Part shown: in pieces, positions 7,591-16,397 of the stretch
Layout: each line of letters opens with the position of its first letter
How positions within the stretch are numbered: position 1 is the first letter of the stretch
Source: Slackia piriformis YIT 12062
Lineage (GTDB): Bacteria; Actinomycetota; Coriobacteriia; Coriobacteriales; Eggerthellaceae
Direction: 5' to 3'
DNA: 64,000 nt
Assembly: GCF_000296445.1 (NCBI RefSeq)
Contig: NZ_JH815199.1
Location: 1 to 64,000, forward strand
Position numbers and translations under genes: made by a program
Notes under the pieces: generated by a model
What the model was told of the DNA's origin: nothing
Seen by the model: only the letters and a program-made list of their open reading frames with translations
The model's database searches: none

Positions 7591-9786
7591 TTAACTTATT
7601 GTTGGATTATGTTGGTATTTTTCAACCAATCTTTCGTAAGACACATCATCGGGACAATGCTTCAGGTAAAGGCTTAGCGGCTTTGCCCATCCGTTGACAA
7701 AAAGCTTTCCGCTGTCATCGTAAGTTTCAACACTAATTTCCCATACCCCTTCTTTACCGTTTAAAGTGCACTTGCCAAACAGTCTACCCAGGCCATCCGT
7801 TTCTACAGATGTAACAACATCTTTGAGGCCGGAATGACTTGCTATGGCTTCTGCTACTTGCAATTCGCCCATGCCCTCGGGAGCAAGAATGAAGGACTGG
7901 GAATGCAAAGAGTCAAAGCTTGAGCCCGCACTTCCGGATAGGCTTGGAGAACGCGAGTATGAGTCAAGAAGCGCAACGATACGATAACTTACCGGGGGAT
8001 TACCGGCGAGACTTGAGGTTGGGGGAGCAAATTGCATTCCGTCAGGAAGTTGGCCGCCAAATGGCACTCCTCCCCACATCTTACACTCGCCGTCGCCGTT
8101 GGTCGAATACACATTTGTTTCTATACATTGCGTTAATAACGAAGTGCGTTCTTCGCTCTCCATGTTGTAGAGCTGCACCATGCTGAATAGATTCGGTATC
8201 ACACCGGCATCGCTCATAAACAACGCCTTTACATCGTCATCCGTTACGATGCCGCCCTCTTGGCCGACAAAGACACCTATCCGGCGTATTGAATTGTCCG
8301 CATTAACGTAGTAGAAAATCTGCCAAAACGCCTTTTCACCACCAACCTCACAAAGGCCAGCTGCGCCGTAGCTACCACCTACTTGCCAGCCTTCGCACAA
8401 TTGATTCGTCAGACCTAAGCTATCCCTGAGCCCTGCAATAATGTCCGAATCAGCCTTCGGCTGACCTGAGTCATAGAAGAAATTAACGGCATATCCCGTA
8501 GGCTGAGTTGAAGCAGGGTCTACCTGGGTTAACTGTCCCGGTCCGTCAATCGTGACAAAACCCACGGCAACACTAGATGGTGTGGGCAAGTCCGACGGAA
8601 GCTCAGGTGGCTTTCCTTTCCAGGTCTTACTGGGATTTCTATAAGTCAGGCCTTGATTCTCTAAGTTGAGAGATGCGGTCTCGGTATCTATGTTCAACAT
8701 TTTTACTGCTTCCCAATACCTGGGCATAGCAGAAAGTACCTGCTTTGCTTTCTCGGAGCTATCATTGAACCCTTCCAGCGCGCTAAAGCCGCTGTATGCA
8801 GTTGCATAGTCACCCGAATCGAGAGCGACCTGCGCTTGATCATACGAAGCCTGCTTGCTCGAATTCTCTATTGCGGGACTAATCAATACAAACCAAGCCG
8901 CAACCAATGCTGCAACTACGACACTAATAATGGCAGCCAGCTTGCCGACTTTCTTTTTGACCTTATCGAACCTTGCTTTCTTTTCGGCCTCAGCGCCCTT
9001 GCGCTCCTTCGCCTTGGATAGCAAAGACCCCTCGTCCGAAAGAGAGGCTATGAATTCCTTGTCTACACCACAAGCCCAGCAATTAGCGCGCTCACCAAGA
9101 TTGATTTCGCCGCAACTACATCTCCACCAGGCTCCCTTATCTTCGAAACAATACTCGTGAGAGCTCTTAATGCTGTTCTCTTGCAGCTCGATATCGCGTT
9201 CATTCTTCGCATCTGACGAAAGCGATATTGATTTTAATTTCCCGATTGGACTCGGCACGGACGCGCTAGACCAATTGTCAGCTTCGATAATCCGCACGGA
9301 CGCTCCCTGCACATCAGAATAAGGAAGCTCGAGGGCTTTTAGCGGTTTGCTATCGCCTGGGCTGATGTCGATATCGCAGCTTACGCCGCCCACATCATCA
9401 ACAGAACCATCTAGTCTCAGTATTTTTCCTAAGATTTCGATTGAATGAATGCATCGAGCGCCTACATTGCAGACTCTTACCTGGAGAAAAGCAACGTCTC
9501 TATCGCTATCACGTGAGACTTGAACCGCTTCAACAAAGATGGGACAGCCTTCTTCCCATCCGAAACACCCCCCCAGCACTTTGCTCTGATCGAAATACGA
9601 TTTCGTATTGTTCGTTAGCCATCCTACACACCACCTAAACGGAAAAGGGGGCCTCACTTTGGCTGGCACCCGTGTCTCATGACTAATACGCTCGTTACGG
9701 AGTCGAAAACCAATGCACCAAAGCTCACCAGTCGCCGCAACTGAGCTTTCATCACATGCAATCTTGACGATTACGTTGGCAGACAT
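7591..9786 (-). CDS. Large zinc-finger membrane protein with extracellular domain, unknown function
   Basis: About 731 residues if started at ATG 9786 (MSANVIVKIAC); an alternative ATG at 9840 adds 18 residues. The N-terminal ~215 residues look like a beta-sandwich domain. Then comes a RanBP2-like zinc finger (WWRCSCGEINLGERANCWAC), a highly charged Lys/Glu stretch, one transmembrane helix (KLAAIISVVVAALVAAWFVL), a short TPR-like segment (ALDSGDYATAYSGFSAL) and a ~380-residue extracytoplasmic region with Gly-rich loops. The Cys-Cys finger before a TM, followed by an exported domain, parallels the downstream 239-residue protein. Sequence is visibly AT-richer than core genes. Function unknown; an envelope-associated role is inference. 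Confidence 0.72.
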   Translation of the reverse strand: MSANVIVKIACDESSVAATGELWCIGFRLRNERISHETRVPAKVRPPFPFRWCVGWLTNNTKSYFDQSKVLGGCFGWEEGCPIFVEAVQVSRDSDRDVAFLQVRVCNVGARCIHSIEILGKILRLDGSVDDVGGVSCDIDISPGDSKPLKALELPYSDVQGASVRIIEADNWSSASVPSPIGKLKSISLSSDAKNERDIELQENSIKSSHEYCFEDKGAWWRCSCGEINLGERANCWACGVDKEFIASLSDEGSLLSKAKERKGAEAEKKARFDKVKKKVGKLAAIISVVVAALVAAWFVLISPAIENSSKQASYDQAQVALDSGDYATAYSGFSALEGFNDSSEKAKQVLSAMPRYWEAVKMLNIDTETASLNLENQGLTYRNPSKTWKGKPPELPSDLPTPSSVAVGFVTIDGPGQLTQVDPASTQPTGYAVNFFYDSGQPKADSDIIAGLRDSLGLTNQLCEGWQVGGSYGAAGLCEVGGEKAFWQIFYYVNADNSIRRIGVFVGQEGGIVTDDDVKALFMSDAGVIPNLFSMVQLYNMESEERTSLLTQCIETNVYSTNGDGECKMWGGVPFGGQLPDGMQFAPPTSSLAGNPPVSYRIVALLDSYSRSPSLSGSAGSSFDSLHSQSFILAPEGMGELQVAEAIASHSGLKDVVTSVETDGLGRLFGKCTLNGKEGVWEISVETYDDSGKLFVNGWAKPLSLYLKHCPDDVSYERLVEKYQHNPTIS

Positions 9787-9948
9787 ACGTGCAAACGAAT
9801 ATTGCCGTGCTCCAGATGTCCGGCTCCTGCCGTATGACATACCGCCGCCATCGCGGACAAGCAGTAGGTCCTACTTGTTGAACGGGCAAGATGCGTGTAC
9901 GCATTTTATCGCAAACATACCATCAGAATCTAGATATGAGCGCCAATC

Positions 9949-10655
9949 AAAAACCACCCCTCAAAGGGGTGGTTTGCTCTTAGGGTATAACCCTAGGGGT
10001 GAAAGCCTGACTGCCGTTGACTCGCGACAAGCCGGTCAAACCGGCGAGCCGCGTCGGCGGACTAGCTTTTCTTGTGCCCCTTCGCCGAGAAGGGGTCCTC
10101 GTACTCCTTGACGCTCAGCCTGTCCAGGGCGATGTCCGCCGCCTCCTGCTCCCGGATGTACTTCGCGATAGTCGCCTCGTTCAGGCCGACGGTCGAGACG
10201 TAGTAGCCCTCGGCCCAGAACTTGCGGTTGCCGTACTTGTATTTCAGGTTCGCGTGCTTGTCGAATATCATCAGCGAGCTCTTCCCCTTCAGGTACCCCA
10301 TCACGCTCGAGACGCTGTACTTCGGGGGTATCGCTACCAGCATGTGCACGTGGTCGGGCATCAGGTGGCCCTCGATGGCCTCGATCCCCTTGTACCCGCA
10401 CAGCTTGCGGAGGATCTCCCCGATGTCCTTTCTCAGCTCGTTGTAGATGACTTTGCGCCTATACTTCGGTGTGAACACGATGCGGTGCTTGCACATCCAC
10501 TTCGTGCGCGACAGGCTGTAGGCTTTCTGAGCCATGGCCGACCACCACCTTCCTGACTCGGATTCTTGACGGCCTGAACAATCGTCGATATCCGGCAGGA
10601 GGGTGGCTTTGTAAAGCCCTGTGCCGTCCACCCGCATAGCGGGTGGTTTGTAGCC
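9949..10655 (-). mobile_element. IS200/IS605-family element (tnpA only)
   Basis: A Y1-transposase gene is bracketed by subterminal hairpins typical of the family: arms aaaccacccc/ggggtggttt at the 3' end (9951-9975) and ccacccgc/gcgggtgg at the 5' end (10628-10646). Both hairpins start from AAACCACCC on the minus strand. There are no terminal inverted repeats and no tnpB, as expected for IS200-type elements. Exact cleavage sites could not be fixed, so the limits are approximate. Confidence 0.75.
10062..10535 (-). CDS. tnpA: IS200/IS605-family transposase TnpA (Y1 HUH)
   Basis: 157 residues, the family's usual size. The HUH metal motif is HVHMLVAIPPK (about residue 65), and the catalytic Tyr lies in EATIAKYIREQE near residue 130. 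The N-terminal CKHRIVFTPKYRRKVIY is characteristic. It transposes single-stranded DNA by a 5'-phosphotyrosine intermediate, recognising hairpins at the ends. The start is ATG 10535 (MAQKAYSLSR); the longer reading runs into the left-end hairpin. The gene looks intact, so the element may be active. Confidence 0.93.
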   Translation of the reverse strand: MAQKAYSLSRTKWMCKHRIVFTPKYRRKVIYNELRKDIGEILRKLCGYKGIEAIEGHLMPDHVHMLVAIPPKYSVSSVMGYLKGKSSLMIFDKHANLKYKYGNRKFWAEGYYVSTVGLNEATIAKYIREQEAADIALDRLSVKEYEDPFSAKGHKKS

Positions 10656-11088
10656 TCTCGCGCCTACGGCGCAGAGGGCAGGCTGAAGCCATTAATGACA
10701 GGACTCCAGCCTGGGCCTTGAAGGCTCAGGCTGGAGTCCGCACATGCTACAAAGATGGGATAGAGCCGTTTCTACTCACCTCCAACGATAGGATGGCCCC
10801 ACATCGTTCGTCACTTTGCTGGGTCGGGTGCAGGACGAACAGAAACCGATTAGCAGGAAACCTCTTTTCTTGCGGCTACATGAGGCATGGGCGCAAGCCC
10901 CCATAAGCGGCGATGCCCGACGATGAAGCCTATGAGTAGGCATTCGCTCGCCGGACTATACCCCGTAAGCCGTAATGAATTGGCAGAACACCGTTCCGAG
11001 ACGTAGGGCGGCAGGCCCCCGACAAAGCGTCGGTTCCAGCACGGCCCCATCGCCCGTGGCCAATACGCGGAATCAAGATTCGCGACGT
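10656..11088. other. Gene-free region with a strong hairpin
   Basis: 433 bases with no convincing ORF. A 39-base inverted repeat at 10701-10739 has arms ggactccagcctgggcc/ggctcaggctggagtcc, a near-perfect 17-bp stem. The remainder (10740-11088) contains several short GC-rich inverted repeats, and I could not match it to tmRNA, RNase P RNA, SRP RNA or a group II intron. Confidence 0.5.
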
Positions 11089-11436
11089 TTAGATGACCGC
11101 GCGTACATTCTCCTCAAGGCCTTCCCGTATGAAATCCAATCTCCCCAACCTTGCAGCATGCTTGCTGTGGCGAAGAACCTCGACGACCCCGTCCGCAAAC
11201 CCGTCAAGAGAGGAGGGGTCAAACCGATCGAGAGAGTCCACACAGACCAAAGTATCGGCGACGCTGTGCGCGAACGGCCCTGGCATAAACGGCCAATCGC
11301 GAGCTTTAACTTCGGTATCAGCCCCATCGAATCACAGACTATTCCCCGCACCGAAAAGCGGAGCCGAACGTAACACAAGCGTTTCTACGCCGCGGATGAG
11401 TCCAAGGTTACGCCAATGCCTGTCGAATCCTACCAC
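11089..11436 (-). pseudogene. HipA-like kinase, C-terminal remnant with a nonsense codon
   Basis: One minus-strand frame reads GFDRHWRNLGLIRGVETL, then APLFGAGNSL, then TGA (11332-11334), then FDGADTEVKARDWPF and ends LEENVRAVI. In HipA/CtkA-type Ser/Thr kinases the catalytic-loop motif is DRHxxNFG, followed by ETLxxxxxAPIFDSGxSLWFD. Here the conserved Trp codon (TGG) after NSL appears as TGA in frame, so a single substitution could explain the stop. The N-terminal half is missing, so this is a remnant of a toxin-antitoxin or accessory kinase. It lies between an IS200 element and dapH. Confidence 0.6.
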
Positions 11437-11670
11437 GCCAGCGCCTGCGCTGCCTTTTTTCGCTGATTTCGTATTTCGCCGTGGTAAGCGTTTCTTTCGA
11501 TATGAATTACACTTCAAACGAGAATAGTTCCAAGCAAAGACAGCAACTGCTTCAAGAGCCGCACCAACCATGCCAAAATGAAGCAGCTGCGCACAAACGG
11601 GGTACACAGGAATTTCCCCATGCACCCCGCATCCTCAAAGACCGCTGCACGTTCGCGACTCGCTAGCGCC

Positions 11671-12390
11671 CTACAGCGTACGCAGAGCGTCTACCAATGC
11701 CGTCTTAGACTCGGTCTTCTCATCCTTCATCTTGATGATTTTCGCAGGAACGCCCGCGACAACAGCGCCTGCGGGAACGTCGCTCACCACGACGGCTCCA
11801 GCTGCGACAACGGCGCCCTCGCCTACGCGAACGCCTTCGAGCACCACCGCATTTGCGCCCATCATGACGTTGTCTTCCACGATAACCGGCGTTGCGCTTG
11901 CGGGCTCGACCACGCCGGCAAGCACGGTTCCGGCGCCGATGTGGCAATGGTTGCCCACAATTGCGCGGCCACCCAAAACGCAGCCCATGTCGATCATGGT
12001 TCCCTCGCCAATCACCGCGCCGATGTTGATGACGGCACCCATCATGATGACGGCGTTGTCGCCAATTTCCACCTGATCGCGGATGATGGCGCCCGGCTCG
12101 ATTCGGGCATTGACAGCCTTTTTGTCCAGCAGCGGCACAGCTGAATTGCGGCAGTCGTTTTCGACTTCGTAGTAGTCGATGCGGTCGGCGTTCTCCTCAA
12201 GAACCGGCTGCAAATCGGCCCAGTCCCCGAAAACGATCTTGCCTTTGCGGCTTCCAAAAACCTTCACCTGGCCTTTGGTCGCGTTAGCGGCATAATCGAT
12301 TTTCTGACCAGGCTTTTCTCGGACATACAGCTTGACCGGAGTCTTTTTCTCGGAGGTTGCAATGAAATTGATGATCTCTTCTGCGTTCAC
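11671..12390 (-). CDS. dapH: 2,3,4,5-tetrahydropyridine-2,6-dicarboxylate N-acetyltransferase
   Basis: 239 residues. DapH acetylates tetrahydrodipicolinate with acetyl-CoA in the acetylase branch of DAP/lysine synthesis. The N-terminal family segment ([21 protein letters not shown]) is followed by a left-handed beta-helix of hexapeptide repeats from about residue 95 ([36 protein letters not shown]), with the family loop [15 protein letters not shown] and C-terminal [15 protein letters not shown] 12390 is the start: AGAAAGG precedes it and the family N-terminus begins there; the longer upstream reading is Arg/Ser-rich. It is last in lysA-dapA-dapB-dapH, 212 bases after dapB. Confidence 0.95.
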   Translation of the reverse strand: MNAEEIINFIATSEKKTPVKLYVREKPGQKIDYAANATKGQVKVFGSRKGKIVFGDWADLQPVLEENADRIDYYEVENDCRNSAVPLLDKKAVNARIEPGAIIRDQVEIGDNAVIMMGAVINIGAVIGEGTMIDMGCVLGGRAIVGNHCHIGAGTVLAGVVEPASATPVIVEDNVMMGANAVVLEGVRVGEGAVVAAGAVVVSDVPAGAVVAGVPAKIIKMKDEKTESKTALVDALRTL

Positions 12391-12423
12391 GATGAACCTT
12401 TCTTTCGATATGAGCGAATCCAA

Positions 12424-12467
12424 GACGCACGCCGCAATCGACGCACGCCGCAATCGACGCACGCCGC
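12424..12467. repeat. 16-bp tandem repeat in the dapB-dapH gap
   Basis: Unit gacgcacgccgcaatc appears twice in full and once as 12 bases. It lies just upstream of the dapH SD and has no obvious hairpin role. Confidence 0.7.
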
Positions 12468-12602
12468 TAAAAGTATTGGCAGGCGAACGACTCCGTCCGC
12501 AGAGGACGTTGACGCTCAAGCAGGCGCACCCCTCCGCTGAAAGCCATGGACGCGCAGACGGACGGCGCACGCCAATAGGGGTGTCGAAAACAAACGAAGC
12601 GA

Positions 12603-13322
12603 CTAGCCGAACATCAGCTCGTCGAACGAATAGAAGCCCGCTTCGCGCGAAACGATCTTCTTCGCGGCGGACACGGCTCCTGCCGCGAAGATTCTACGAC
12701 TTGTCGCACGATGAGTCAGCGCGACTTCTTCGTCCTGACCGAAGAAGTGCACCGTGTGCGTGCCGGCGACCGTGCCGCCACGCAGGGCATGTACGCCGAT
12801 TTCTTTGGCGGGGCGCTTGCCGCACATGCCTTCGCGTCCATATACAGGGTCGAATTCGCCGGCGGGATTCACGGCGTCGAGCAGAAGCTTCGCCGTTCCG
12901 CTCGGAGCATCCACTTTCTGGTTATGGTGCGTTTCGACGATTTCGATATCGAACCCGTCCAACGCCGCCGCAGCCTCGGCGGCAAGACGGCGCAGCACCG
13001 CGACGCCAAGCGAGTAATTCGCGCTGTGAATGACAGGGACGCCCTCACCGAGCGCACGAACGCGCGCCATTTCGTCTTCGTCATAGCCCGTTGTGCCAGA
13101 AACGAGGGCAGCATTCGTACGATGCACGTACGCCTCCACATGCGGCAGCATGTCCTTATGGGAGAAATCGATCACCACGTCCGCCTCGGGAGCCCTCTCG
13201 GCAAGCGTGTCCATGGTCTCGATGCCGACAATTCCTGCAAGTTCGCACGATTCGTCCGCCTCTACAAGCTCGCGAATGATGGTGCCCATGCGGCCGTTTC
13301 CTACGATCATAACCCTAGTCAA
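12603..13322 (-). CDS. dapB: 4-hydroxy-tetrahydrodipicolinate reductase
   Basis: 239 residues. It reduces hydroxy-tetrahydrodipicolinate with NAD(P)H in DAP/lysine synthesis. The N-terminal nucleotide-binding motif is [10 protein letters not shown], with substrate and catalytic motifs SGTTGY, the catalytic [15 protein letters not shown] block, and C-terminal [19 protein letters not shown] 13322 was chosen because AAGGGG lies nine bases upstream and gives the usual (M)[10 protein letters not shown]-terminus; ATG 13310 is an alternative. The start overlaps the dapA stop (ttgacTAG), implying translational coupling. Confidence 0.95.
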   Translation of the reverse strand: MTRVMIVGNGRMGTIIRELVEADESCELAGIVGIETMDTLAERAPEADVVIDFSHKDMLPHVEAYVHRTNAALVSGTTGYDEDEMARVRALGEGVPVIHSANYSLGVAVLRRLAAEAAAALDGFDIEIVETHHNQKVDAPSGTAKLLLDAVNPAGEFDPVYGREGMCGKRPAKEIGVHALRGGTVAGTHTVHFFGQDEEVALTHRATSRRIFAAGAVSAAKKIVSREAGFYSFDELMFG

Positions 13323-14211
13323 CCAGACCAACCCCTTTCAGAGCTTCGGCGACGCGAACCTTACCGGCTTCGGAAAGCTCGCACAGAGGCAGGCGGTAGA
13401 CGGCCTTGCCCATGCCCATCATCTCGAGAGCGCCCTTTACGGGAATGGGATTGACCTCACAGAACAGCGCATCGATAAGATCAAGGCAACGAAGCTGCTC
13501 GGCCAACGCCTCGTCGTGGCGTCCTTCGAGGTAATTCCAGGTCATTTCGTGAACCTCGCGCGGCATGACGTTCGCCCATACGGAGATGACGCCTTTCGCG
13601 CCCAGGGACATCAACGGCACCACGATGTCGTCGTTGCCGGAGAACATGACGAAGTCGTCGGACAGGAAACGGGCAATCTTGGTTGCATACGAAATGCTGC
13701 CCGAAGCCTCCTTGATGCCGAAAGCGTTGGGATGCTTGGCGAGGCGCCCGACATTGCGCGGGGAGATGGAGCAGCCTGTGCGGCCGGGCACGTTGTAGAG
13801 GATGCACGGAACGTCCACGGCGTCGAGGACGGTCTTGAAGTGTTGGTAGATCCCCTCTTCGTTGCTTTTGTTGTAATACGGCGTGATCAACAAAAGACCA
13901 TCGACGCCAAGATTTTGATAGCTCAGGCTTTTTTCGAGCATGGTCTGCGTGGTGTTAGAGCCGCTGCCGGCAATAACAGGCACGCGACCAGCCACGCGCT
14001 TGACGGTGAATTCGCACACCGCATCGTCTTCTTCATGAGACATCGTTGAGGATTCTCCCGTGGTGCCGAGCACCAGGATGGCGTCGGTGCCGCTCTCGAG
14101 ATGGAAATCAATCAGACGGGCAAGCGCGTCGAAATCGACGCTGCCATCTTCGGCGAACGGAGTTACCAGGGCCACGATAGAACCCTGCAGGCCTTTCAAG
14201 CTCTTTCCCAT
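13315..14211 (-). CDS. dapA: 4-hydroxy-tetrahydrodipicolinate synthase
   Basis: 298 residues, normal for this TIM-barrel aldolase. It condenses pyruvate with aspartate semialdehyde, the committed step of lysine/DAP synthesis. Visible motifs: LVTPFAEDGSVD at the N-terminus, GTTGESSTMSHEED, the catalytic-Tyr region YNVPGRTGCSI and Schiff-base Lys in FGIKEASGS. Start ATG 14211 has GAAAGGAACC upstream; 18 more residues in frame are unsupported. It lies between lysA and dapB. Confidence 0.97.
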   Translation of the reverse strand: MGKSLKGLQGSIVALVTPFAEDGSVDFDALARLIDFHLESGTDAILVLGTTGESSTMSHEEDDAVCEFTVKRVAGRVPVIAGSGSNTTQTMLEKSLSYQNLGVDGLLLITPYYNKSNEEGIYQHFKTVLDAVDVPCILYNVPGRTGCSISPRNVGRLAKHPNAFGIKEASGSISYATKIARFLSDDFVMFSGNDDIVVPLMSLGAKGVISVWANVMPREVHEMTWNYLEGRHDEALAEQLRCLDLIDALFCEVNPIPVKGALEMMGMGKAVYRLPLCELSEAGKVRVAEALKGVGLVD

Positions 14212-14258
14212 GATGCGGTTCCTTTCGTTTGCACTTCTTTGCTTATGAGCGTGTTCCG

Positions 14259-14284
14259 CGGGCAACGGACTAAAACGTTGCCCG
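14259..14284. terminator. Small hairpin between lysA and dapA
   Basis: Perfect 9-bp arms cgggcaacg/cgttgcccg with an 8-base loop. There is no T-tract on the minus strand, so it may act as an mRNA stability or processing element rather than a terminator. Confidence 0.45.
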
Positions 14285-14298
14285 TGCGTGCCGAATTG

Positions 14299-15576
14299 TT
14301 AACTGCGTTTCGACAGGCCGGAAAACTCGTCGAAGCAATCGAGCGTGGCAAAATAGTCCGCCGGCGTTTCCGCGCGACGAATGAGCTGCGTTGCGCCGTC
14401 CTCGCGAAGGAGAATCTCGGCCGAACGAAGCTTTCCGTTGTAGTTGTAGCCCATAGAGTGGCCATGCGCACCCGTATCGTGAATGACCAACAGATCACCC
14501 ACCTCCACCTGGGGAAGCTTGCGATCTATGGCGAACTTGTCGCTGTTTTCGCACAAGCCGCCCACCACGTCGTACACATGGTCGCACAAGGCGTCTTCCT
14601 TGCCCGCAACCGTGATGTGGTGGTATGCGCCGTATATCGCAGGACGCATCAGGTTGACCGCGCACGCGTCCACGCCGATATACTCCTTGTGGATATGCTT
14701 CTCGTGGATAGCACGCGTGACCAGACATCCGTAAGGACCCAGCATGAATCGGCCAAGCTCGGTGAACAGGGCGATATCCCCCATACCAGCCGGCACCAGC
14801 ACCTCTTCGTAGACCTTGCGCACGCCTTCACCAATGATGCGAATGTCGTTGGGCTCTTGGTCGGGGCTGTACGGAATGCCGATGCCGCCCGAGAGGTTGA
14901 TGAACTTGATATGCGCTCCCGTCTCGCGCTGCAAATCGACGGCAAGCTCGAAGAGAACCTTCGCAAGCGCCGGGTAGTAATCGTTGGTGACCGTGTTGCT
15001 GCAGAGGAACGCATGAATGCCGAACTCCTTGGCTCCCTTCGCCTTCAGGGTCCGGAAAGCCTCATAGAGCTGTTCGGTGGTCATGCCGTATTTCGCATCG
15101 CCCGGATTGTCCATGATGCCGTTGCTGATTTCGAAAAGCCCGCCTGGATTGTATCGGCAGCTGATGGTTTCGGGGATATGGCCGATGGTTTCTTCCAGGA
15201 AGTCAATATGCGTGATGTCGTCGAGGTTGATGATTGCACCCAATTCGTCTGCCAATTGGTAATCGGCCGCGGGGGTTTCGTTGGAAGAGAACATGATGTC
15301 ATGCCCGCGAATGCCGCACGCGTCGGAGAGCATGAGCTCCGTGTAGGAAGAACAATCGCACCCGCAGCCGTATTCGTGCAGAAGCTTGATGAGGAACGGG
15401 TTGGGCGTCGCTTTGACGGCAAAGTACTCCTTGTAGCCTTCGTTCCACGAAAAAGCATCGCGCAACGCTTCCATATTGCGTCGAATGCCCGCTTCGTCAT
15501 AGAGGTGAAACGGCGTGGGATATTGGGCCGCTATGGCCTCAAGCTGATCCTTAGTGGCAAACGGCTTTTTCTCCAT
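14299..15576 (-). CDS. lysA: Diaminopimelate decarboxylase
   Basis: 425 residues. A PLP enzyme of fold type III that decarboxylates meso-DAP to lysine. Motifs: YFAVKATPNP (PLP Lys), the glycine-rich NLSGGIGIPY phosphate-binding loop, and GGLCENSDKFA (the CEN active-site block). Start ATG 15576 has GGAAGG nine bases upstream. It is first in the lysine operon, behind a lysine riboswitch and an intrinsic terminator, so the whole operon should be repressed by lysine. Confidence 0.97.
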   Translation of the reverse strand: MEKKPFATKDQLEAIAAQYPTPFHLYDEAGIRRNMEALRDAFSWNEGYKEYFAVKATPNPFLIKLLHEYGCGCDCSSYTELMLSDACGIRGHDIMFSSNETPAADYQLADELGAIINLDDITHIDFLEETIGHIPETISCRYNPGGLFEISNGIMDNPGDAKYGMTTEQLYEAFRTLKAKGAKEFGIHAFLCSNTVTNDYYPALAKVLFELAVDLQRETGAHIKFINLSGGIGIPYSPDQEPNDIRIIGEGVRKVYEEVLVPAGMGDIALFTELGRFMLGPYGCLVTRAIHEKHIHKEYIGVDACAVNLMRPAIYGAYHHITVAGKEDALCDHVYDVVGGLCENSDKFAIDRKLPQVEVGDLLVIHDTGAHGHSMGYNYNGKLRSAEILLREDGATQLIRRAETPADYFATLDCFDEFSGLSKRS

Positions 15577-15633
15577 TGAAGACGCCTTCCTGCTTCTTTG
15601 CTCCACCGCCAAAGCGGCCTGTCTCTACTTACG

Positions 15634-15665
15634 AAAAACGCCAGCAAGGCGCTGCCTTACTGGCG
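15634..15665 (-). terminator. Intrinsic terminator (attenuator) of the lysine riboswitch
   Basis: On the minus strand, CGCCAGTAAGGC pairs with GCCTTGCTGGCG around a 3-base loop, followed by TTTTTC. It sits about 25 bases after the riboswitch P1 helix and about 60 bases before the lysA start, the expected expression platform. Confidence 0.88.
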
Positions 15666-15691
15666 ATACATGACGTATGGCAAATCAGCAA

Positions 15692-15849
15692 GATAGCGCA
15701 CCCGCAGCGTTGCTGCGGACAGTCTTGAGGGTATTCCCCGCAAGCCCACCCACGCGCCATGCCTGACGCATAAGTTCGGCGAGCGCACCTCCCCCTGGCA
15801 TCAAACGCCTGCCGGCTTTGCCAAGGCTCATCTTGCCCGCGCCTCTATC
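15692..15849 (-). promoter_or_regulatory. Lysine riboswitch (L box) controlling lysA
   Basis: The minus strand shows L-box landmarks in order: P1 5' strand GATAGAGGCGCG, AGATGAGCC, TTGGCAAAGCC, GGGGGAGGTGCGCTCGCCGA (consensus GG-AAGG-CGCCGAA), then CTCAAGACTGTC and P1 3' strand GCGCTATC. GATAG/CTATC pair to close P1. Known biology: lysine binding favours termination. With the downstream terminator this predicts lysine repression of lysA-dapA-dapB-dapH. Confidence 0.9.
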
Positions 15850-16098
15850 GATTTAACGAAACTACCGCTTTAGTGTGCGATAGTCAAGAGCGATTGCGCA
15901 AGCGCATAAGAAATAAAGAACGGCGTGGCATTTGGATATTGGGGCACTTTTCGGGCTGCGAAAGCTTTCGACTCCATTTATGGCGCCGCCCGCGAGCGCT
16001 CCAAATAAGGGGATACGCGTCCGCAATGCGGGAAGGACGAGCCTCTAAGTTGCGCGAGGGCGCGGGGGCAGTTCGTTTGTGCGGCCGGGGCTGCTTCA

Positions 16099-16157
16099 TC
16101 CATACTGAATCGTCCGCTTGCGCAGCCGAAACGCACCTTTTGACGAGATAGCATGGA
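16099..16157 (+). repeat. 59-bp palindromic repeat, copy 3 (plus orientation)
   Basis: Begins tccatactgaatcgtccgc and ends gagatagcatgga. It is the same length as copy 1 and is again followed by TTCGGCCC. Confidence 0.85.
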
Positions 16158-16254
16158 TTCGGCCCTACGTCCGGCGCGCCTCCTCGGTGGCGCCATTTAA
16201 AACACCAGGCCAGAGGCTTGCGTCCGATTCCTCCGAGAAAGAAGGAGGCCGGCA

Positions 16255-16313
16255 GCCATGCTATTTCGTCGATGCGTGCATTTTGCGTGCACAAACGCAC
16301 GAAATAGCATGGA
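16255..16313 (-). repeat. 59-bp palindromic repeat, copy 4 (inverted orientation)
   Basis: Arms ccatgctatttcgt/acgaaatagcatgg enclose gcgtgca/tgcacaaacgc. It is nearly identical to copy 2 and lies 97 bases after copy 3. Confidence 0.85.
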
Positions 16314-16397
16314 TTCCCGACCGCAGCGCACACCTTGCAAGAAATTTTGTCATACTGCTCTCAGAAACCGTTCCTCCGCCCAACGAAAGGGGCCTGC

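Larger units (their letters stand above)
15577..16397. other. Gap between lysA and the M20 gene: riboswitch and repeat pair
   Basis: 821 bases with no gene between the divergent lysA and M20 genes. It holds the lysine riboswitch and attenuator (15634-15849) on the minus strand, the second palindromic repeat pair (16099-16313), and the M20 SD (gaaagggg, 16386-16393). ORFs here overlap the repeats and are not believed. Confidence 0.8.

Noticed and set aside
10740-11088. Candidate structured RNA or intron fragment
   Set aside because: I could not match it to RNase P, tmRNA, SRP RNA, a group II intron domain V or HEARO features; listed only as an unexplained region.
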